Shown in pieces: positions 1 to 5,277 of a stretch of 5,277 bases of DNA. The stretch is from Actinomycetota bacterium (GTDB taxonomy: Bacteria; Acidobacteriota; Blastocatellia; Chloracidobacteriales; Chloracidobacteriaceae). The position numbers and the translations under genes were made by a program. Each line of letters starts with the position of its first letter. Positions within the stretch are counted from its first letter, which is position 1. Under the pieces are notes generated by a model. That model was not told the DNA's origin. It did no database searches and worked only from the letters and a program-made list of their open reading frames with translations. Where the stretch lies: the NCBI GenBank assembly GCA_013298335.1, contig JAAFHI010000315.1:1-5277 (forward strand), in the 5' to 3' direction.

Positions 1-356
1 GGCTCTACCCGTTCCCGATCAACTCTCCGCGCTCCCGCATGAGCCGCGTCACCGTCGACGCCCCCGACCGGGCCGCCTTCCCCGGCTTCCGGGCCGACCG
101 CGAAATCGAGTGCATCATCGAGCCGGGCGAAGTGCTGTTCATCCCGATTTTCTGGTGGCATCAGGTCCACAATCTCGAAACCACCATCGCGGTGAATTTC
201 TGGTGGAGCGTGCCGTGGTCGCGCATGCTCGCGTACCGACTCGGCTGGCGGCATCTCGCCCGCACCGGCTATCGCAACGCCCGCCGGACCGTGACCGCGG
301 CGAAATCCCGCCTTCGCACGCTCGTCGCGCCCGCGCCGACCGTCGCCGCGAAATGA
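1..356 (+). CDS. Cupin/JmjC-like (Cupin_8-type) protein, C-terminal part, 5' end outside window
   Basis: The frame is open from the window's left edge (first full codon at base 3) to a TGA at 354-356, giving 117 visible residues. An ATG at 39 is in frame, but the 12 codons before it (LYPFPINSPRSR) read like conserved protein, so I treat the gene as truncated by the window and not as starting there. The stretch PGEVLFIPIFWWHQVHNLE followed by AVNFWW is the typical last part of a cupin-like/JmjC fold. In such Fe(II)/2-oxoglutarate oxygenases the His at 159-161 would be the distal metal ligand; the HxD/E half of the site would lie upstream and cannot be checked. The last ~45 residues are rich in Arg, Lys and Ala and look like a basic tail. 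The stop is 4 bp before the downstream exporter start, so the two genes are probably co-transcribed. Family assignment is fairly firm; enzymatic activity and substrate are unknown. Confidence 0.8.
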   Translation, partial: LYPFPINSPRSRMSRVTVDAPDRAAFPGFRADREIECIIEPGEVLFIPIFWWHQVHNLETTIAVNFWWSVPWSRMLAYRLGWRHLARTGYRNARRTVTAAKSRLRTLVAPAPTVAAK

Positions 357-360
357 CATC

Positions 361-2157
<1,797 letters not shown>

Positions 2158-2158
2158 A

Positions 2159-3310
2159 TTACGAAACGAGGTCCCAAACGGCGCGCGCCGCCCGCGCCGA
2201 CGCGCCGCCCGCACCGAGGCGTTCGCGAATCTCGCCGTACACCGTTTTCAGCCGCGCCCGTTCATCGGGGTCGTCCAGCAGTTTTTCAATGGAAACGGCG
2301 ATGTTTTCCGGCGTGACCGCTTCCTGAAGCAGTTCGGACACCTTCACCTCTCCCATCACCCAGTTCACCAGCCCGACGAAGGGCAGATTCACGAAGCGCC
2401 GCAGCAGCGTCGCCGTCAGCGGCGCGACCTTGCCGACGATGACCATCGGCGTCCCGACGAGCGCCGTTTCGAGCGTCGCCGTCCCGGACGCCACGACCGC
2501 CGCGTCCGCGCAGGTCAGCAGGTCGTGAAACATCCCGGTCCGGCAGGTGACGTTTGCCGTACAACCGGCCAATTCCTTTTCAATCAATGCTTTATCGAGC
2601 GACGGCGCGACCGGCAACACGAACCGCAGGTCGGGCCGCGCGGCGGCGAGCCGTTCGGCGGCGGCAAGCATCGTCCTTAGATACATGCGGAGTTCCGACC
2701 GCCGGCTGCCCGGCAGGAGCGCCACGACCGGGGCGTCTTCGGGCAAACCGAGTTCGCGCCGGATGTCCACCGCCGGGCGCGTCGGTCGGACGTGATCCAC
2801 CAGCGGATGCCCGACGAAAACGGCGTCCAGCCCGACCTTCGAGTAGTAATCCACTTCAAAGGGAAACAGAACGAGCATGCGGTCCACGAGTTTTTTGAGC
2901 GTGTGGACCCGCTCGCCGCGCCACGCCCAGACCTGCGGACTGATGTACCAGACGATTGGAATGCCACGCTTTTTAATCTTCTTCGCCAGCCGCATGTTGA
3001 AGTCGGGAAAATCCACCAGCACCACGAGATCGGGCTTTTCGCGGTCGAGCGAGGCCACCAACCGCCTGAAGGTCAACCAGATACGCGGCAGGTGGCGGAC
3101 GACTTCGGCGATGCCGATGACGCTCACCGCCTCCATCCGTTCAAGCGGCGCGACGCCCGCGCGGGCCATCCGGTCGCCGCCCATCCCGTAAAACGTCGGC
3201 GCAACCGAACCGCTCCCGGCAGCGAACCGTGTGAGTTCCCGAATCAGATCGGCGGCGTGCCCGTCGCCCGAGGCTTCCCCCGCGACGATGAAGATTTTTT
3301 TCGGCGACAT
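2159..3310 (-). CDS. lpxB: Lipid A disaccharide synthase LpxB
   Basis: A complete 383-residue glycosyltransferase (GT19 family; E. coli LpxB is about 382). It joins UDP-2,3-diacylglucosamine to lipid X, giving the tetraacyl disaccharide 1-phosphate and UDP, at the cytoplasmic face of the inner membrane. Family landmarks appear in order: GEASGDGHAADLI 11-23, YGMGGDRM 41-48, VDFPDFN 99-105, WYISPQVWAWRGERV 121-135, LFPFE 148-152, FVGHPLVD 165-172, LLPGSRRSEL 198-207, and SGTATLETAL 275-284. Asp100 in DFPDFN corresponds to the Asp reported as essential in E. coli LpxB, and Arg203 in GSRRSEL to the Arg tied to UDP binding (recalled, not aligned). I chose ATG 3308-3310 because it directly precedes the conserved MSPKKIFIVAGEASGD and gives the family's usual length. 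The frame stays open 37 codons further, but only to a TTG at 3421, and that extension has no family-like content. No clear Shine-Dalgarno site precedes the ATG. It converges on msbA and is not beside lpxA as in many bacteria. Confidence 0.96.
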   Translation of the reverse strand: MSPKKIFIVAGEASGDGHAADLIRELTRFAAGSGSVAPTFYGMGGDRMARAGVAPLERMEAVSVIGIAEVVRHLPRIWLTFRRLVASLDREKPDLVVLVDFPDFNMRLAKKIKKRGIPIVWYISPQVWAWRGERVHTLKKLVDRMLVLFPFEVDYYSKVGLDAVFVGHPLVDHVRPTRPAVDIRRELGLPEDAPVVALLPGSRRSELRMYLRTMLAAAERLAAARPDLRFVLPVAPSLDKALIEKELAGCTANVTCRTGMFHDLLTCADAAVVASGTATLETALVGTPMVIVGKVAPLTATLLRRFVNLPFVGLVNWVMGEVKVSELLQEAVTPENIAVSIEKLLDDPDERARLKTVYGEIRERLGAGGASARAARAVWDLVS

Positions 3311-3359
3311 TGCAGAATTGAGAAAATGCCGGGGTTGAAAAACGCGCCAGAGGCTACCA

Positions 3360-3383
3360 CCCCAAACCCGGTCCCCAAAACCC
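3360..3383 (-). other. Putative G-quadruplex motif in the lpxB leader
   Basis: On the plus strand four C-tracts lie at 3360-3363, 3367-3369, 3373-3376 and 3381-3383, separated by AAA, GGT and AAAA. The minus strand, which is the lpxB sense strand, therefore has four G-runs of 3-4 with 3-4 nt loops, meeting the usual G3+N1-7 pattern. It ends 50 bp upstream of the lpxB ATG, in non-coding DNA if that start is right. The pattern is seen directly; folding and any role are inferred. If transcription of lpxB begins further upstream, the mRNA leader would carry it. Confidence 0.5.
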
Positions 3384-3414
3384 AAATCCGACGCCCGGAT
3401 TCCGCCGTTTACGT

Positions 3415-3443
3415 TTGACAAGCCTGAGACTAAGAAATAGATT
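3415..3443 (+). promoter_or_regulatory. Candidate sigma70-type promoter for the TonB-dependent receptor gene
   Basis: A perfect -35 hexamer TTGACA (3415-3420) is followed by an exact 17 bp spacer and TAGATT (3438-3443), 4 of 6 to TATAAT. It lies where the sequence turns from G+C-rich to A+T-rich, 80 bp before the receptor ATG. Transcription would begin near 3450, leaving a leader of about 73 nt. The same bases also resemble the Bacteroidota pattern: TTTG at 3414-3417, then 20 nt, then TAGATTTA (7 of 8 to TAnnTTTG). Predicted from consensus only. Confidence 0.55.
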
Positions 3444-3449
3444 TATCAG

Positions 3450-3471
3450 GAATTTTCTTATCTGAAAATTT
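3450..3471 (+). promoter_or_regulatory. AT-rich inverted repeat (hairpin) in the receptor leader
   Basis: GAATTTTC (3450-3457) pairs with GAAAATTT (3464-3471) across a 6 nt loop, giving seven Watson-Crick pairs and one G-T/G-U pair. It begins at the transcription start predicted from the TTGACA/TAGATT promoter, so it could form a 5'-terminal stem-loop in the receptor mRNA or be an operator. It is not a convincing terminator for any gene: no gene reads into it from the left, and it has no T-tract. Confidence 0.35.
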
Positions 3472-3505
3472 ACCAATGTTAGAATTTACGAACATACGCA
3501 TTTTC

Positions 3506-3511
3506 AGGGAG
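3506..3511 (+). promoter_or_regulatory. Shine-Dalgarno-like site of the receptor gene
   Basis: AGGGAG lies 11 nt before the ATG at 3523, a slightly long but usable spacing. The receptor frame upstream runs back only to a TGA at 3463-3465 and contains no other ATG, GTG or TTG, so this site and the ATG at 3523 fix the start. Confidence 0.6.
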
Positions 3512-3522
3512 TTTGGACGACG

Positions 3523-5277
3523 ATGAAGTACGCAGTTTGGGTCACTCGAACGGTTGCGGCGGCAGTTTTCTGCGTGATGCTGGCTGGCGGCATCGCATTG
3601 GCGAACGGCGCGGCGGGTTTGGTTCGCGGCAAGGTCAGGGATTCCTCCGGCGCGAGCGTGTCCGGGGCCACCGTCACACTGATGAACCCGGTAAGCGGAT
3701 ACCGCCAGGAAGTCAAAACCGATGACGACGGAACGTTCGTTTTCTATAACGTGCCTTTCAATCGCTATTCGATGCGGGCCGAAGCCGCGAATTTCGCGCC
3801 CGGCGATCGAACTGTTGAAGTCAGGTCGGCGTTGGCGGTGGAAGCCGATCTCGCATTGGCGGTCAGTACCACGAACGATGTCGTGACCGTCAACGCGGAC
3901 AGCAATGCCCTGCTTGAAACCGATTCTTCTTCGACCCATATCGACATCGACAAATCGCTCATCAAGCGGTTTCCCGCCGCCACCTCGCAACGCGGCATCG
4001 AAAGTATCGTCCTTTCCGCGCCGGGCTTCATCGCCGATGAAAACGGGCGATTCCACTTCCGCGGCTCGCACGGACAGGTCACCTATGTACTTGATGGCGT
4101 TCAAGTAAGTGACCAACTCAATCTGACCTTTTCGAACAGCCTCGACCCGTCGAACATCGAGTCGATGGAAATCATCACCGGGAATCAGTTGCCGGAATTT
4201 GGCGGACGCAACGCCGCCACGATCAACGTGACGACCAAATCGGCGATCGGGACCGGGCGCCCGTTCTTCGGCAATGTCACCCTGGGCGGCGCACGGTTCG
4301 GTACGTTTGAATACGGCTCGCAGTTCGGCGGCGAAATCAGCAAGAAACTCGGTTACTTTGTGAGTCTCGGCGGCACGCGCAGCGACCGGTTTTCCGATCC
4401 CCCCAATTTTCAGAACTTCAACAATTCGGGCAATACGCAACGGCTGTTCACGCGGCTCGAATACAACGCGACCCCGCGGGACACCTTCCGGCTGACGACC
4501 AGCTTCGGACGCACCGGACGCGACATCCCGAACCTGCTCTCGCAACAACTGAACGGACAGAACCAGCGAAGTTTTCTCAAGGACGCCAGCGTCAATCTTT
4601 CCTGGCAGCGCGTTTTCGGACCGAAAGTCGTCACCGACGTAGTGCCGTTTTTCCGTACCAGCGCCTCGCAACTGGTCGAACTCAGCGGTGGAAGCACGCC
4701 GCTCTCGGTCGGCCAGGATCGCCACCTCGGAAATTACGGAATCAATGCAAATATAAGCTACGACGAGGTTTCGGGGCGCATCCGCAACCGTTTCAAGGCC
4801 GGTTTCAGCTATTTCCGATTTCCGGTGAGCGAAAATTTCGCCTTTGCCATTACCGACGCAAACTACAACGTCCCGGTCCTGGAAGGTGGTGACGAAGAGG
4901 AGTTCAACCCGAATCTGCTGCCCCACGACCTGACCCGCGGCGGGAGCTACTTCCGCTTCAACGACCGGAAAACGGGTGGGCAGTCGGCCTTTTTCGTCCA
5001 GGACAGCGTCAGTTATCGCGGGCTGACGGTGAGCGGCGGCGTACGCTACGACAACTACGATTTTCTGGTGAGCGAAGACGCCTGGCAGCCGCGCGTCGGC
5101 GTCGCCTACAACATTGCCAAAACGGGGACGGTCCTGCGGGCCTCATACAACCGGCTGTTTTTCACCCCGTTCAACGAAAACCTGCTTTTGACGAGTTCGC
5201 CGCAAGTCGGCGCGCTTGTGCCGCCGTTCGTAGTGGAAGCGCAGGGACAGGCGCAGGCGGTCGTTCGCGCCGAACGC
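3523..5277 (+). CDS. TonB-dependent outer-membrane receptor (Oar-like), 3' end outside window
   Basis: The frame runs open from ATG 3523 to the right edge: 585 residues with no stop, so the gene is cut by the window. Residues 1-27 form a signal peptide (basic MKYAVWVTRT, hydrophobic core, likely cleavage after GGIALA). Residues ~33-115 are a carboxypeptidase-regulatory-like beta-sandwich (VRGKVRDSSGASVSGATVTL, then DDDGTFVFYNVPFNRYSM). DVVTVNA at 119-125 resembles the TonB-box-like segment seen at this place. The plug follows at ~130-240, with HFRGSHGQVTYVLDGVQVSD and NIESMEIITGNQLPEFGGRN. From ~246 on, alternating aromatic/polar strands (NVTLGGARFGTFEYGSQFGG, AFFVQDSVSYRGLTVSGGVR) are beta-barrel. 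Relatives are usually around 900-1100 residues, so part of the barrel is missing here. Such receptors import substrates with energy from TonB-ExbB-ExbD; the ligand cannot be named. It is transcribed divergently from lpxB with its own candidate promoter. Confidence 0.93.
   Translation, partial: MKYAVWVTRTVAAAVFCVMLAGGIALANGAAGLVRGKVRDSSGASVSGATVTLMNPVSGYRQEVKTDDDGTFVFYNVPFNRYSMRAEAANFAPGDRTVEVRSALAVEADLALAVSTTNDVVTVNADSNALLETDSSSTHIDIDKSLIKRFPAATSQRGIESIVLSAPGFIADENGRFHFRGSHGQVTYVLDGVQVSDQLNLTFSNSLDPSNIESMEIITGNQLPEFGGRNAATINVTTKSAIGTGRPFFGNVTLGGARFGTFEYGSQFGGEISKKLGYFVSLGGTRSDRFSDPPNFQNFNNSGNTQRLFTRLEYNATPRDTFRLTTSFGRTGRDIPNLLSQQLNGQNQRSFLKDASVNLSWQRVFGPKVVTDVVPFFRTSASQLVELSGGSTPLSVGQDRHLGNYGINANISYDEVSGRIRNRFKAGFSYFRFPVSENFAFAITDANYNVPVLEGGDEEEFNPNLLPHDLTRGGSYFRFNDRKTGGQSAFFVQDSVSYRGLTVSGGVRYDNYDFLVSEDAWQPRVGVAYNIAKTGTVLRASYNRLFFTPFNENLLLTSSPQVGALVPPFVVEAQGQAQAVVRAER

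Larger units (their letters stand above)
3311..3522. other. Divergent intergenic region between lpxB and the receptor gene
   Basis: These 212 bp are the only substantial non-coding stretch. The lpxB-proximal half is C-rich on the plus strand; the receptor-proximal half (from about 3430) is strongly A+T-rich against the rest of the window, as expected of promoter DNA. Besides the listed sites, ATGTT (3476-3480) and AACAT (3491-3495) form a short inverted repeat with a 10 bp spacer, a possible operator half-site pair. On the minus strand I see no convincing promoter for lpxB; weak candidates lie in the A+T-rich half, which would give lpxB a leader of more than 100 nt. Confidence 0.6.

Noticed and set aside
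2180..2189. Perfect 10 bp palindrome GGCGCGCGCC as a regulatory site
   Set aside because: It sits in the lpxB 3' coding region over Ala/Arg codons, has no loop for a hairpin, and such GC palindromes are frequent in this composition.
2792..3418. Plus-strand open frame (208 codons) opposite the 5' half of lpxB and its leader
   Set aside because: Shadow of LpxB: the antisense strand carries GEASGD, DFPDFN and SPQVWAW in order, and this frame shows no motif of its own.
3523..3606. Lipoprotein signal using Cys17 of the receptor
   Set aside because: The residues before the Cys (AVF) do not fit the lipobox pattern and the Cys lies in the middle of the hydrophobic core; a normal signal peptidase I site follows after Ala27.
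3430..4926. 498-codon open frame on the minus strand opposite the receptor gene
   Set aside because: No family-like motifs and low-information charged composition. The plus frame has signal peptide, regulatory domain, plug and barrel in correct order, and the minus frame runs through the receptor's promoter region.

Overview
The window comes from a Gram-negative, G+C-rich bacterium with lipopolysaccharide. Two of its four genes serve lipid A (an MsbA-type flippase and lipid A disaccharide synthase), and a third encodes an outer-membrane TonB-dependent receptor. That receptor has an N-terminal carboxypeptidase-regulatory-like domain ahead of the plug, an Oar-like layout. The combination fits Acidobacteriota best, in my judgement, but this is inferred from gene style. 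There is no rRNA or other marker gene to prove it.

Layout, left to right. (1) Bases 1-356, plus strand: the C-terminal end of a cupin/JmjC-like protein whose start lies outside the window. (2) Bases 361-2157, plus strand: a complete ABC exporter half-transporter, most likely MsbA, only 4 bp after gene 1 and probably in the same operon. (3) Bases 2159-3310, minus strand: a complete lpxB, convergent with msbA, with a single base between the two stop codons. (4) Bases 3311-3522: the only real intergenic region, 212 bp between divergent genes. It holds a C-rich stretch with G-quadruplex potential on the lpxB sense strand, a good sigma70-like promoter pointing right, an AT-rich hairpin at the predicted transcript start, and a Shine-Dalgarno-like site. 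(5) Bases 3523-5277, plus strand: the first 585 codons of the TonB-dependent receptor, open at the right edge of the window.

How they work together: LpxB condenses UDP-2,3-diacylglucosamine with lipid X to make the lipid A disaccharide on the cytoplasmic side of the inner membrane. MsbA flips the finished core-lipid A to the periplasmic face. The receptor would sit in the resulting outer membrane and import a substrate that cannot be told from the sequence. The role of the cupin-like protein is unknown.

I see no mobile element, CRISPR array, tRNA or rRNA, and nothing that amounts to a clearly new system. The points most worth a second look are a cluster of rare codons exactly over the Walker B motif of msbA, the G-quadruplex-capable lpxB leader, the hairpin at the start of the receptor transcript, and the one-base convergent junction.
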